The notes under the pieces are model-generated. The model saw only the letters and a list, made by a program, of their open reading frames with translations. It was not told the origin of the DNA and did not search any database. A stretch of DNA of 64,000 nt from CBDAUN01 sp965214615 (GTDB lineage Bacteria; Pseudomonadota; Gammaproteobacteria; Arenicellales; JAJDZL01). The stretch spans positions 3,100,001 through 3,164,000 of the forward strand of contig OZ243952.1 of the NCBI GenBank assembly GCA_965214615.1. The letters run 5' to 3'. A program made the position numbers and the translations under genes. The stretch's first letter is position 1, and the number at the start of each line of letters is the position of its first letter. Below, piece by piece: positions 17,969 through 27,398 of the stretch.

Positions 17969-19240
17969 ATGGCAAATCCCGGCAACATTCTCTACGCCCA
18001 ATCGGGCGGCGTCACATCAGTCATCAATGTTTCCGCAGCAGCGGTCATCGAAACCGCGCGCAAGCATCCGCAATCATTCGCAAAGGTGTATGCCGGGCGC
18101 GACGGAATACTCGGCGTCCTGCACGAACAGCTGATCGACACAAGCCTGGAAACACCCGAAGCCATCAGTGCGCTTCGCCATACGCCGTCCGGTGCTTTCG
18201 GCTCATGCCGATACAAGCTGCAAGATCCGAAAAAGCAGCACCGGGAGTTCGCACGCGTCGTCGAAGTCATGCAAAAACACAACATTCGCCATTTCCTGTA
18301 CAACGGCGGCGGCGACTCTGCAGACACCTGCCTGAAACTGGCGCAAGCCCTCAAAGGCGAAATCGACGGCGTCACCGTCAACCATATTCCAAAGACAGTG
18401 GACAACGATCTGCCGATCACCGACAACTGCCCGGGCTTCGGATCAGTCGCCAAGTACATCGCGACTTCAACGCGCGAGGCCAGCCTGGATGTGGCCTCGA
18501 TGTCGCGCACCTCCACCAAGGTCTTCATTATCGAAGTCATGGGACGCCATGCGGGATGGATTGCCGCAGCCGGAGGTCTGGCCTCGTCGCAAGACCTGAA
18601 AATTCCAGTGCTGATTCTGTTTCCGGAGATTCCATTCGATCGCACCAGGTTTTCCGCCAAGGTCAGACAAATGGTTCAGCGCCACGGATACGTTTCGGTA
18701 GTGGTCTCCGAAGGGGTGCGCAACGACGACGGCTCGTTCCTTTCGGATCAAGGGCATCGAGACGCCTTCGGACATGCCCAGCTCGGCGGCGTCGCACCGG
18801 TTGTCGCACAGATGATCCGCGACGATCTCGGCTACAAGTACCACTACGCCATCGCCGACTATCTGCAGCGTTCAGCCAGGCACATCGCATCGGCAACCGA
18901 TGTCGAGCAAGCCTACGCCTTGGGACGCGAAGCGGTCGAATATGCGGCTCAGGGCCGAACCGCCCTGATGCCGGCGATTCGCAGGCTCTTGGACGATCCG
19001 TATGAATGGGATATCGTGCCGGCAGACCTGGGCAAAGTTGCCAATGTCGAAAAAAAGCTACCGCGAAATTTCATTTCGCCGGACGGATTCGGGATTACCG
19101 CCCGCGCAAGACGCTATCTTGCACCGTTGATTGCCGGCGAGGACTATCCGCCATACACCGGCGGACTGCCGCACTACCGAAGATTGAAGAACACCGCGGT
19201 ACGCAAGCGCGCCTCGTCCAACTTCGAACCCGGCGAATAG
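17969..19240 (+). CDS. pfp: Pyrophosphate-dependent 6-phosphofructokinase
   Basis: This 423-aa group A phosphofructokinase acts on fructose 6-phosphate. The phosphate-donor region reads NGGGDSADT, with Asp where ATP enzymes have Gly104. The next motif is PKTVDNDLPITD, with Lys in place of Gly124 of ATP enzymes. Both substitutions are the known signature of the PPi-using form, which works reversibly in glycolysis and gluconeogenesis. MGRHAGW and PEIPFDRTRF complete the fold. ATG 17969 is chosen because the family N-terminus (ILYAQSGGVTSVIN) follows directly. It converges on hppA, which encodes a pyrophosphatase, suggesting a linked PPi economy. Confidence 0.93.
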   Translation: MANPGNILYAQSGGVTSVINVSAAAVIETARKHPQSFAKVYAGRDGILGVLHEQLIDTSLETPEAISALRHTPSGAFGSCRYKLQDPKKQHREFARVVEVMQKHNIRHFLYNGGGDSADTCLKLAQALKGEIDGVTVNHIPKTVDNDLPITDNCPGFGSVAKYIATSTREASLDVASMSRTSTKVFIIEVMGRHAGWIAAAGGLASSQDLKIPVLILFPEIPFDRTRFSAKVRQMVQRHGYVSVVVSEGVRNDDGSFLSDQGHRDAFGHAQLGGVAPVVAQMIRDDLGYKYHYAIADYLQRSARHIASATDVEQAYALGREAVEYAAQGRTALMPAIRRLLDDPYEWDIVPADLGKVANVEKKLPRNFISPDGFGITARARRYLAPLIAGEDYPPYTGGLPHYRRLKNTAVRKRASSNFEPGE

Positions 19241-19261
19241 CGTCGCGCGTTCGCCGGCGCA

Positions 19262-19295
19262 CGGCCCGGGCGCAGCAATTGGTGCCCCCGGGCCG
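19262..19295. terminator. GC-rich stem-loop between convergent pfp and hppA
   Basis: CGGCCCGGG at 19262-19270 pairs with CCCGGGCCG at 19287-19295 around a 16-base loop in the 73-bp gap between the two stop codons. No T-run follows on either strand. It may separate the convergent transcripts. Confidence 0.45.
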
Positions 19296-19313
19296 ATTCA
19301 GTAAAGACCGCCG

Positions 19314-21314
19314 CTACAGCAGCGGGGCGATGACCAGGCTGACGATGGCCATCACATTGATGAGAATGTTCATCGAGGGGCCGGAGGTATCCTTGAACGG
19401 GTCGCCAACCGTATCGCCGACAACCAGGGCCTTGTGAACTTCGGATCCCTTTCCGCCCATATGCCCGCTTTCGACATATTTTTTGGCATTGTCCCATGCG
19501 CCCCCGGCGTTCGCCATCGTCAGCGCCAGCAGGACACATCCGATAAGCGCGCCGCCGAGCATGCCTCCAAGGGCCTCGGCGCCAAGCGGAGAAAAGCCGA
19601 CAACCACCGGCGCGGCAACAGCCAGAACGCCAGGCGCAATCATCCGCCGCAGCGCAGCCTTGGTTGCAATGTCTACGCACCGGTCCGTGTCAGGCACGGC
19701 GTTGCCTTGCAGCAATCCGTCAATCTCGCGAAACTGGCGGCGAATCTCATTGATCATGTCAAACGCCGCATCGCCGACCGCCGTCATCGTCATACTGGAC
19801 ACGAGAAACGGGAATATTCCGCCCAGAAACATTCCCGCAAGCACAATCGGATCGTTAATCTGCAGGCTGAATTCCGGATTGTTGTGCGTCACAGTCTCGA
19901 TAAAGGCAGTAATGATTGCAAGCGCCGCAAGCGCCGCTGCGCCGATAGCGAATCCTTTTCCGATTGCCGCGGTGGTATTGCCAAGGGCATCCAGCGAGTC
20001 GGTGATCTTGCGCGTATCCTCGCCTAGCCCGGCCATTTCCGCGATGCCGCCGGCATTGTCGGCAACCGGGCCGTACGCATCGATCGCCATCGTCATGCCG
20101 ACAGTCGCAAGCATGCCGACTGCGGCAATGCCGACACCGTAAAGTCCGGAAACAGCGCTGGATATCACGATAATGGCGCCAAGCGTAAGAACCGGCACCA
20201 CGACCGACTGCATTCCGATTGCCAATCCGGAAATCATCACCGTCGCAGGGCCCGTCTCGCCGCCTTTGGCGATCTTTTTGATCGGATTGCCGCTGGTGTA
20301 ATAGTCCGTCACCAGGCCGATGATGATGCCGCCGACGGCTCCGACGAGCACCGCGCCCCAGACCGACAGGCTAACGCCGACCATGGTTGTCACAATTGCT
20401 GCGACAGCGATAAAGATGACCGATGACGATATAGTGCCCGCCCGCAGTGCGACTTCAGCCGACTTCGACGACAGCATTCGCACCATTATGATGCCAAGCA
20501 GCGAACAGACAATCCCTGCCGATGAGAGCGCGAGCGGCAGGAACATCAAGCTGTTCTGATCCCCGAGATCCGAATTCGTCAAGGTAGCGGCAATCGCGAT
20601 GCTCGCGATCATTGCGCCGCAATACGACTCAAAAATGTCGGATCCCATTCCCGCAACGTCGCCGACATTGTCGCCGACATTGTCGGCGATGACGCCTGGA
20701 TTGCGAGGATCGTCTTCCGGAATTCCTGCTTCGATTTTTCCGACAAGGTCTGCGCCGACATCTGCGCTCTTGGTAAATATCCCGCCGCCGACACGGGAAA
20801 ACAGCGCAACCGATGAAGCCCCCATGCCAAAGCCGTGGATCGCATGCGCCGACTCAGGATCCGAGCCGAAGAACAGATACAGCACTCCAAGTCCGAGCAA
20901 GCCCATTGCGGCAATCGTCAGCCCCATGATCGAGCCGCCGAAAAATGCGACAGACAATGCCGCCGACGCACCCTGGGTATGTGCCGCAGTCGTCGTGCGC
21001 ACATTTGATTTTGTCGCCGTGTACATGCCGATATATCCGGCCGTGCCGGAGCAAAGCGCGCCGACAATGAAGGCGATCATCGAATTGATTCCGAGATCCG
21101 ATATTGCAATCAGCACCGCGACGATAGCGACAAAAATGGCCAGTATCGTATACTCTCTCCGCATGAAGACCATCGCCCCTTTGTGAATGAGATTGGAAAT
21201 CTCAACCACTTTCCCTTCGCCTTCCGGATAGCGCTTTACGATTCCGAAAACGACCCAGGCTGAAATCAAACCAAGAATTCCCAGAATTACCGGGATCCAG
21301 CCGCTTGCATTCAT
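19314..21314 (-). CDS. hppA: Membrane-bound ion-translocating pyrophosphatase, K+-dependent type
   Basis: This 666-aa membrane pyrophosphatase hydrolyses PPi to pump H+ (or Na+) across the membrane. About 16 hydrophobic helices are visible. The catalytic loop contains GGGIFTKSADVGADLVGK, EDDPRNP and GDNVGDVAGMGSD, which bind Mg-PPi. The sequence GNTTAAIGKGFAIG has Ala where K+-independent enzymes have Lys (GNTTKA), so K+ stimulation is predicted. Whether H+ or Na+ is pumped cannot be decided by eye. The ATG follows GGAGATTTTT, a good ribosome site. The neighbouring PPi-type phosphofructokinase makes functional sense: PPi can be spent either on the sugar or on the membrane gradient. Confidence 0.96.
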   Translation of the reverse strand: MNASGWIPVILGILGLISAWVVFGIVKRYPEGEGKVVEISNLIHKGAMVFMRREYTILAIFVAIVAVLIAISDLGINSMIAFIVGALCSGTAGYIGMYTATKSNVRTTTAAHTQGASAALSVAFFGGSIMGLTIAAMGLLGLGVLYLFFGSDPESAHAIHGFGMGASSVALFSRVGGGIFTKSADVGADLVGKIEAGIPEDDPRNPGVIADNVGDNVGDVAGMGSDIFESYCGAMIASIAIAATLTNSDLGDQNSLMFLPLALSSAGIVCSLLGIIMVRMLSSKSAEVALRAGTISSSVIFIAVAAIVTTMVGVSLSVWGAVLVGAVGGIIIGLVTDYYTSGNPIKKIAKGGETGPATVMISGLAIGMQSVVVPVLTLGAIIVISSAVSGLYGVGIAAVGMLATVGMTMAIDAYGPVADNAGGIAEMAGLGEDTRKITDSLDALGNTTAAIGKGFAIGAAALAALAIITAFIETVTHNNPEFSLQINDPIVLAGMFLGGIFPFLVSSMTMTAVGDAAFDMINEIRRQFREIDGLLQGNAVPDTDRCVDIATKAALRRMIAPGVLAVAAPVVVGFSPLGAEALGGMLGGALIGCVLLALTMANAGGAWDNAKKYVESGHMGGKGSEVHKALVVGDTVGDPFKDTSGPSMNILINVMAIVSLVIAPLL

Positions 21315-21624
21315 AAAAATCTCCAGATTGTCAATAAGTCAATACAATGCAGACCCGCCGCCGCTTGGCTTCGTCGGATCAAAAAACGTCTTTCGGAACT
21401 CAGGTCTGCGACTGCAATGCCGGACGCCTGATAACTTTGGATTGCGCAACTAACTCGACGCGACTGCGCCACCGGCAAGCAGAAAACGCAAAGAATAATG
21501 CTTTTGCCGATTGATTTCAATGCTCTTGTGCGACGCAACATGGATTGCAGCGTTGCGCACGGCGCGCAAAGTCAGACAAAATCTCAGCCAGCACCCCGAC
21601 ATCTGCCCGGGAATCAGGCTGAGA
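21315..21624. other. Intergenic region upstream of hppA
   Basis: This 310-bp gap lies between the hppA start and the gdhB stop, both on the minus strand. It should contain the hppA promoter and the gdhB 3' end. Short AT-rich patches near 21315-21370 and 21490-21530 fit promoter use. No gene, clear terminator or known motif was recognised. Confidence 0.4.
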
Positions 21625-24600
21625 CTAGGACAGCTCCGCGCCGCCGCTCGCGCCGCGCCGCAGCGAGTTCACCTCGCTGATCGCCACGGACAATGTCGCA
21701 AAATCGTTGCTGCCCGCCAGTTTCAACTCCTCGATCAGGCTGTTCAGCCGGCGGTAGCCCAGACCCTTGGCCTGAATCCAGTCGGACACCGTGCTCTTGG
21801 CCTTGTTGCCTTCATGGTTGCGCACCGCATCCAGAACAATGGAATACTGATGCCCGTGCACATCGTCCCGCAATCTTGACTTGGCAAGCTGATGCCACAG
21901 ATTCTCCGCAGGCAGCGCCGCAACCTGATCCCTGATCCATCGCAAATCGAGCCGCGCGCCGACTTCGAAGTACGCCTCCGCCACGTAAGGCACCGGCTTT
22001 CCGGTCAAATTGGAAATCTCGACAATATCAAGCGCCGTGGACATCGGGAAGAACCCGGCCACCACCTTCGCCAAGGACCTGGGCACCTTGTGATCCGTCA
22101 AACGCTTCATCTGCTCCTTCATCGGCACGCTGTCGGATTCAGAAAGCGGCTTCGGCAGGCATTCGGCCAGCAGCTGAACTCCGTCGCGAAACGACTCGAC
22201 GACACGTTCAATGTCCAAAGGCAGCTCGCAGTGGCGCAGCACCCACATCGACGCACGCTCGATCAGCCCGCTCGCATAAAGCAGCATCTGGCTTTGAACC
22301 TCGGCATCGACCTTGTTGTCAAGCGCCTCGATTTCAGACCATATCCGGCGCATGCCGAAAATATCGCGCACCGCGGTATAGGTTCGCGCGATATCCAGAT
22401 GATCCGCACCGGTGAGCTGGCTCAGACGAAACGCAAACGTAGGCCCGACGCGATTGACCATGCTGTTGGTCGCATGGGTCGCGATAATCTCGCGCTTTAA
22501 TCGGTGATTGAACATCGCATCGCGGTACTGCTCGACGAGTTCGTGCGGAAAATACCGCATCAACTCCTTGCTCAAGTACGCATCATCCGGAACATCCGAT
22601 ACGAGCAGCCGTTGATACATCGTCAATTTGGAGTACGCCAAAAGAACCGACAGTTCCGGCATCGTCAGGCCCTGGCCGTTTTGCGCCCGCTCGCGCAAGG
22701 TTTCGTTGTCAGGCAGAAATTCCAGCTCCCGGTTCAGGTCTCCGGCCCGCTCAAGCTCGCGAATGTACCTTCTGTGCTCGCTCACCAATTCAACCGACTG
22801 CGCACTCGCAAGACTGATCGCCTGCGTCTGGTTGTAGTTGTCGGTCAGCACGTATTCGGCAACCGTGTCTGTCATTTTCTCCAAAAACCGGTTGCGCTGC
22901 TTCACAGTCATGTCGCCGGCGGCAACGATTTCATTCAGCAGAATCTTGATGTTCACCTCGTGATCGGAACAGTCGACGCCGCCGGAATTGTCGATAAAGT
23001 CAGTCAGGCTTCTGCCGCCGTTCATCGCAAATTCCACCCGTCCCAGCTGCGTCAGCCCCAGATTTCCGCCTTCGCCGACCACCCGGCACCTTAAATCCCT
23101 GCCATCGACGCGCACCGCATCGTTGGCACGGTCGGCAGCATCGTCATGGGTCTCGCCTGATGCCTTCACATAGGTGCCGATGCCTCCGTTCCAAAGCAGA
23201 TCGACAGGCGCCTTGAGCATCTCGTGGATCAGCTGGTCCGGGGTCAGATCATCCTCTTCGATGCCCAGCACGCCCTGTGCCTGCGGGCTCAGCCTGATCG
23301 ACTTGGCTGAACGCTCAAAAATGCCGCCGCCTTCGGAGATCAGCTTTTCGTTGTAGTCGAGCCAACTTGAGCGCGGCAATTGAAATAGCCGCTCGCGCTC
23401 GACAAAGCTGACCGCAGGGTCCGGATTCGGGTCGATGAAGATGTGCAGGTGATTGAAGGCGCCGACCAGCTTGATGTGCCTTGACAGCAGCATCCCGTTG
23501 CCGAATACGTCACCGCCCATGTCGCCGACGCCGACCACGGTGAAGTCCGATGTCTGAATGTCTCTGCCCAGCTCTCTGAAATGGCGCTTTACCGACTCCC
23601 ACGCACCTCGCGCGGTAATCCCCATGCCCTTGTGATCGTAGCCTGCCGACCCGCCGGATGCGAACGCATCGCCCAGCCAGAATCCGTACTCCTCGGAAAC
23701 CTCGTTGGCAATGTCGGAAAACGTCGCAGTGCCCTTGTCCGCAGCCACGACAAGATACGGGTCGTCCGCGTCATAGGATCGGACATCGGGCGGTCTGACA
23801 ATCTCGCCGGAAACCAGGTTGTCCGTAATGTCCAGCATGCCCCGGATAAAGGTCTTGTAGCACTCGACTACCTCGCGCTGAGTCTCTTCGCGCGTCGAAG
23901 GCAGCTGCTTGACCACGAACCCGCCCTTGGATCCGACCGGAACGATCACCGCATTCTTGACCAGCTGCGCCTTGACCAGCCCCAGGACCTCGGTGCGGTA
24001 GTCTTCCCTGCGATCCGACCAGCGCAATCCTCCGCGCGCCACCTGGCCGCCCCTAAGGTGGATCGCCTCTACCCGCGGCGAATAGACGAATATCTCGAAC
24101 ATCGGCCGCGGATCCGGCATCCGGGTGATGCGCCCGCTGTCGAACTTGAAAGACAGATACGGCAGCTGCCGCCCCTGAGCGTCGACGCAGTAGTAGTTGG
24201 TGCGAAGCGTCGACATGATGACGTTCAGAAAACTGCGCAGGATCACATCCTCGTCCAGACTCTTGACCACTTCGAGCCGCGAAAGAACGAAATTGACCAA
24301 ATCAGTAAACTCTTGCGCATTGTCGGCGCGGTCCGGCTCGAACATCATCGCGAACAGGCTGACCAGCCGCTTGGTCATGTGCGGGTGCAAAGTCAGCGTC
24401 TCAATCATGTAGGATTCGCTGTATTGAACACCGATCTGCTTCAAATACCGGCTGTAGGCGCGCAGCATCACCACTTCGCGCCAGCTTAGCTCGGCCGATA
24501 GGATCAGTCGGTTGAAGCCGTCGTTTTCCACCTCGCCCTTCCAGATGTGCAGAAATGCCTCTTCGAATCGGTCGCGCTGCGCATCCGGATCAACCTCGGC

Positions 24601-26442
24601 ATTGTCCGAATGGACCATCGAATAGTCGTGGATCCAGATGGATGCTCCGTCCGCAGGCCGGATCTGATGCGGGCGCGTACTCATCACCCGCAATCCCATG
24701 TTCTCGATCACCGGCAGCGAGTCGGACGGCGATATGGGACTCTCCAGATTGTAGATCTTCAGCCGAATCGAGCCTTCGGCCTCCAGCAGCGGACGGTAGA
24801 AGAAGACGCTGATCGGATTATCCTTGCCCAGCTTCTCCATCCGCTCCATATCCGCCGCCGCCGTGCGTGCCGAGAAATCATCCCGGTAGCCGTGTCCGAA
24901 GGCGTCACCGTACTTGTCCATGTACCGGATACGGCGCTTTTCCCCGAAGCGCTGCAGCGCGGCCTGGCTGAGCATGTCCGACCAGTTCCGCGTCGCCGCG
25001 GCAATGCTTTCCAGAATCTGCTTGTCCGTGTGCTTGCGCCCGGCGCCGGGCTTTTTATGGATCGTGTAGCTGATGCGCGCCAGAATCGATTCGGAAAACG
25101 TCGCATCGAACTGCGACGACTCTCCGCTAAGCGAGTCCATCAGGATGTCCTGTATGCTGATCCTCAGCTCCCGGCTGTAGCGCTCGCGCGGCAGATAGAC
25201 GAGCACCGAGCAGAACCGCCCGTAAGGATCATCCTTCATGAATACCCGTACGCGCTGACGCTCCTGAAGCTCCAGAATGCCTGCGACATCCTCAAACAGC
25301 TCGTCGTTGGAAATTCGAAACAGATTGTCGCGCGGATAATTGTCAATGATGTTGGCCAGCACCCGCCCGTCATAGCTGTTTTCCGGCAATCCGCTTGAGG
25401 CAATGACATGCTGCTGCTTGCGCCGAAGCATCGGAATCGCGCGCACGCTGCGATTGTACGCAGTGGAGGCAAACAGGCCCAGGATCACCCTCAGTCCCGA
25501 CACCTGCCCGTCATCGGAATACTTCGGCACCGTGATCAGATCCATATAGGAAGGACGATGGATCGGCGCCCGGGTGTTCGCCTTGGTAATCAGCAGGGAC
25601 TGCTCGCGCGGGTCGCTTCCGAAACCCGATGTCGGGAGTATGGTCTCAACCTGCTTGTCGCTGTTGAGAATTCCAAGCAGCGAATCGTTGTTCAGGCTGA
25701 GCTCCGATTCGGACTTGCGGTCCAGTTCGCAGTAGCCGAGAAACGTAAAATTGCCTTCTTCAAGCCACTTGCAGAAAGCAACCCGGTCTTCATGGTCGTC
25801 CATGCCCTGGCGCTGCTGCTCGCGCTCGATTTCGTCGGCCGCCTCAAGCACTTTCGCGCGCATCGGCGCCCAGCTGTCACTGGCGGTCTTGATGTCGCGC
25901 AGAACCGACTCGAGCTGCCGCTGGATTCCCTCGAACGAATCGGCGCCGAAGCGCCGGTCGAATTCGACATGCAAATAGGATTCCTGACCTGCGCCCTGGG
26001 CTTCGCCCACAGCCGCCGACATGGACACCGCCTCGCCCGAGCCGTCACGCTCGATGCAGAATATCGGGTGCACTGTCAAATGGATGGTGAGCCCGAGCCG
26101 ATTCAGCAGCATCGCCACCGAATCGACAAGAAACGGCCGGTCATCGGTAACCACTTCGATAATCGTGTAGTCCGACTGCCAGCCGTGACGCTCCGCGTCG
26201 GGGTTGTAGATTCGCATCTTCGACTCGCCGGGCTGACGGTTCTTGCCCAGCTCCCAATGCGCGTGCGCACTGCCAAGCAGATCGGTCATTTCGCGCTCGC
26301 GCAAATCATCGTAGGGGACGCTGTGATAGTAGCTTCGCACGAAATCGGCGAACCCGTCCGGCGTTCCGCTCGGCAAATCCGCGCTGGCGGCGATGATACG
26401 GTCAATCAGAACCTGGGTTTCGTTGGAATGAAGAATTGACAT
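21625..26442 (-). CDS. gdhB: NAD-specific glutamate dehydrogenase, large (about 180 kDa) type
   Basis: This 1,605-residue protein belongs to the giant NAD-GDH family (Pseudomonas/Streptomyces type, about 1,600 residues). It oxidatively deaminates glutamate to 2-oxoglutarate and ammonia. The N-terminal half carries the ACT-like regulatory segments. The catalytic core in the second half shows HLRGGQVARGGLRWSDR, VPVGSKGGFVVK, SGGSAGYDHKGMGITARGAW, VVGVGDMGGDVFGNGML and LLWNGGIGTYVKA. The C-terminal helical tail (LSVLLAYSKLTMYQRLL) is typical. The ATG lies directly after the xerC stop, so it may share the dapF-xerC transcript. The likely role is catabolic use of glutamate. Confidence 0.97.
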   Translation of the reverse strand: MSILHSNETQVLIDRIIAASADLPSGTPDGFADFVRSYYHSVPYDDLREREMTDLLGSAHAHWELGKNRQPGESKMRIYNPDAERHGWQSDYTIIEVVTDDRPFLVDSVAMLLNRLGLTIHLTVHPIFCIERDGSGEAVSMSAAVGEAQGAGQESYLHVEFDRRFGADSFEGIQRQLESVLRDIKTASDSWAPMRAKVLEAADEIEREQQRQGMDDHEDRVAFCKWLEEGNFTFLGYCELDRKSESELSLNNDSLLGILNSDKQVETILPTSGFGSDPREQSLLITKANTRAPIHRPSYMDLITVPKYSDDGQVSGLRVILGLFASTAYNRSVRAIPMLRRKQQHVIASSGLPENSYDGRVLANIIDNYPRDNLFRISNDELFEDVAGILELQERQRVRVFMKDDPYGRFCSVLVYLPRERYSRELRISIQDILMDSLSGESSQFDATFSESILARISYTIHKKPGAGRKHTDKQILESIAAATRNWSDMLSQAALQRFGEKRRIRYMDKYGDAFGHGYRDDFSARTAAADMERMEKLGKDNPISVFFYRPLLEAEGSIRLKIYNLESPISPSDSLPVIENMGLRVMSTRPHQIRPADGASIWIHDYSMVHSDNAEVDPDAQRDRFEEAFLHIWKGEVENDGFNRLILSAELSWREVVMLRAYSRYLKQIGVQYSESYMIETLTLHPHMTKRLVSLFAMMFEPDRADNAQEFTDLVNFVLSRLEVVKSLDEDVILRSFLNVIMSTLRTNYYCVDAQGRQLPYLSFKFDSGRITRMPDPRPMFEIFVYSPRVEAIHLRGGQVARGGLRWSDRREDYRTEVLGLVKAQLVKNAVIVPVGSKGGFVVKQLPSTREETQREVVECYKTFIRGMLDITDNLVSGEIVRPPDVRSYDADDPYLVVAADKGTATFSDIANEVSEEYGFWLGDAFASGGSAGYDHKGMGITARGAWESVKRHFRELGRDIQTSDFTVVGVGDMGGDVFGNGMLLSRHIKLVGAFNHLHIFIDPNPDPAVSFVERERLFQLPRSSWLDYNEKLISEGGGIFERSAKSIRLSPQAQGVLGIEEDDLTPDQLIHEMLKAPVDLLWNGGIGTYVKASGETHDDAADRANDAVRVDGRDLRCRVVGEGGNLGLTQLGRVEFAMNGGRSLTDFIDNSGGVDCSDHEVNIKILLNEIVAAGDMTVKQRNRFLEKMTDTVAEYVLTDNYNQTQAISLASAQSVELVSEHRRYIRELERAGDLNRELEFLPDNETLRERAQNGQGLTMPELSVLLAYSKLTMYQRLLVSDVPDDAYLSKELMRYFPHELVEQYRDAMFNHRLKREIIATHATNSMVNRVGPTFAFRLSQLTGADHLDIARTYTAVRDIFGMRRIWSEIEALDNKVDAEVQSQMLLYASGLIERASMWVLRHCELPLDIERVVESFRDGVQLLAECLPKPLSESDSVPMKEQMKRLTDHKVPRSLAKVVAGFFPMSTALDIVEISNLTGKPVPYVAEAYFEVGARLDLRWIRDQVAALPAENLWHQLAKSRLRDDVHGHQYSIVLDAVRNHEGNKAKSTVSDWIQAKGLGYRRLNSLIEELKLAGSNDFATLSVAISEVNSLRRGASGGAELS

Positions 26443-26444
26443 GT

Positions 26445-27398
26445 CTACCTCGTCGAGTCCTTGCGGCTCGCCTGCTTTGTTGATTTTTTTCTCGATCGCG
26501 GATGCGCCCGGTCATATTCGCGGGACAAATGGCCGAAATCCAGATGGGTATAGATCTGGGTCGTCGAAATGTCGGCGTGGCCCAGCATCTCCTGAATCGA
26601 GCGAATGTCGCCGCTGGATTCAAGCACATGCGTAGCAAACGAATGGCGCAGCATATGCGGATGCACATGCACGGGCACGCCTTGCTGCCCGACACGTATC
26701 TCAATGCGCTTTTGCACGGACCGAACACTGATGCGATTCCCGTTTCGCGTGACGAAAACAGCGGACTGCGCCTGCGGGGCGAACTCCCCGCGGCAGCCAA
26801 GCCACTGCGAAACGGCCTTTGCCGCATGCCTGCCGATAGGCAACTGCCGGTCCTTGGACCCCTTGCCGACCACCTTCATCAGCCGGTCGCGCAAATTCAA
26901 ATCCGTCAGATCCAGCCCGACAAGCTCCTGCAGACGGATGCCCGACGAATAGAACAGCTCCATCATGGCGCGGTCGCGCACGCTGACAGGATCGGTACCT
27001 TTAATTTCGACAAGCCGGTTCGCCTGCTCCGCCGTCAGGGTGCGTGGCAGGCGCTTGGCCGACCTGGGCGCCTTGATGCCGTCAAACGGATTGATCGAGC
27101 ACTTTCCCTCGCGCATCAGGTAGCGATAGAACGTGCGCGCTGCGCAAAGCATGCGCCGGATCGTGGCGCCCGACAGCTGACGCCTGTGAAGCTGAGCCGG
27201 ATAGAGTCTTGCAGCCGCTGCGTCAACCCGGCCCCACCCCTGAATCCGGCGCTGTTCGCAAAAGCGCCGCAGCACCTCAAGGTCGCGTCCGTAGCTGCGC
27301 ACCGTATGCGGCGACAGGCGCCGTTCCGCAGCCAAGTGCTGAAGAAACTCGTCGATTGACGATTCGCCGGCCGGCCCATTGGCTGCGACGTCATTCAT
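26445..27398 (-). CDS. xerC: Tyrosine recombinase XerC
   Basis: XerC with XerD resolves chromosome dimers at dif during division. The roughly 317-aa protein has a SAM-like N-terminal domain (FLQHLAAERRLSPHTVRSY). All catalytic residues are present: Arg in SSGIRLQELVGLDL, Lys in VGKGSKDRQLPI, HMLRHSFATH, the second His in LGHADISTTQ, and the Tyr nucleophile in IYTHLDF. ATG 27398 overlaps the dapF stop by eight bases; an ATG at 27425 is an alternative. dapF-xerC adjacency is common in Gammaproteobacteria (there often with a DUF484 gene between, absent here). Confidence 0.95.
   Translation of the reverse strand: MNDVAANGPAGESSIDEFLQHLAAERRLSPHTVRSYGRDLEVLRRFCEQRRIQGWGRVDAAAARLYPAQLHRRQLSGATIRRMLCAARTFYRYLMREGKCSINPFDGIKAPRSAKRLPRTLTAEQANRLVEIKGTDPVSVRDRAMMELFYSSGIRLQELVGLDLTDLNLRDRLMKVVGKGSKDRQLPIGRHAAKAVSQWLGCRGEFAPQAQSAVFVTRNGNRISVRSVQKRIEIRVGQQGVPVHVHPHMLRHSFATHVLESSGDIRSIQEMLGHADISTTQIYTHLDFGHLSREYDRAHPRSRKKSTKQASRKDSTR

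Noticed and set aside
25408..26439. 343-codon plus-strand frame within gdhB
   Set aside because: It lies opposite a well-supported glutamate dehydrogenase and has the composition of a reverse-strand shadow.
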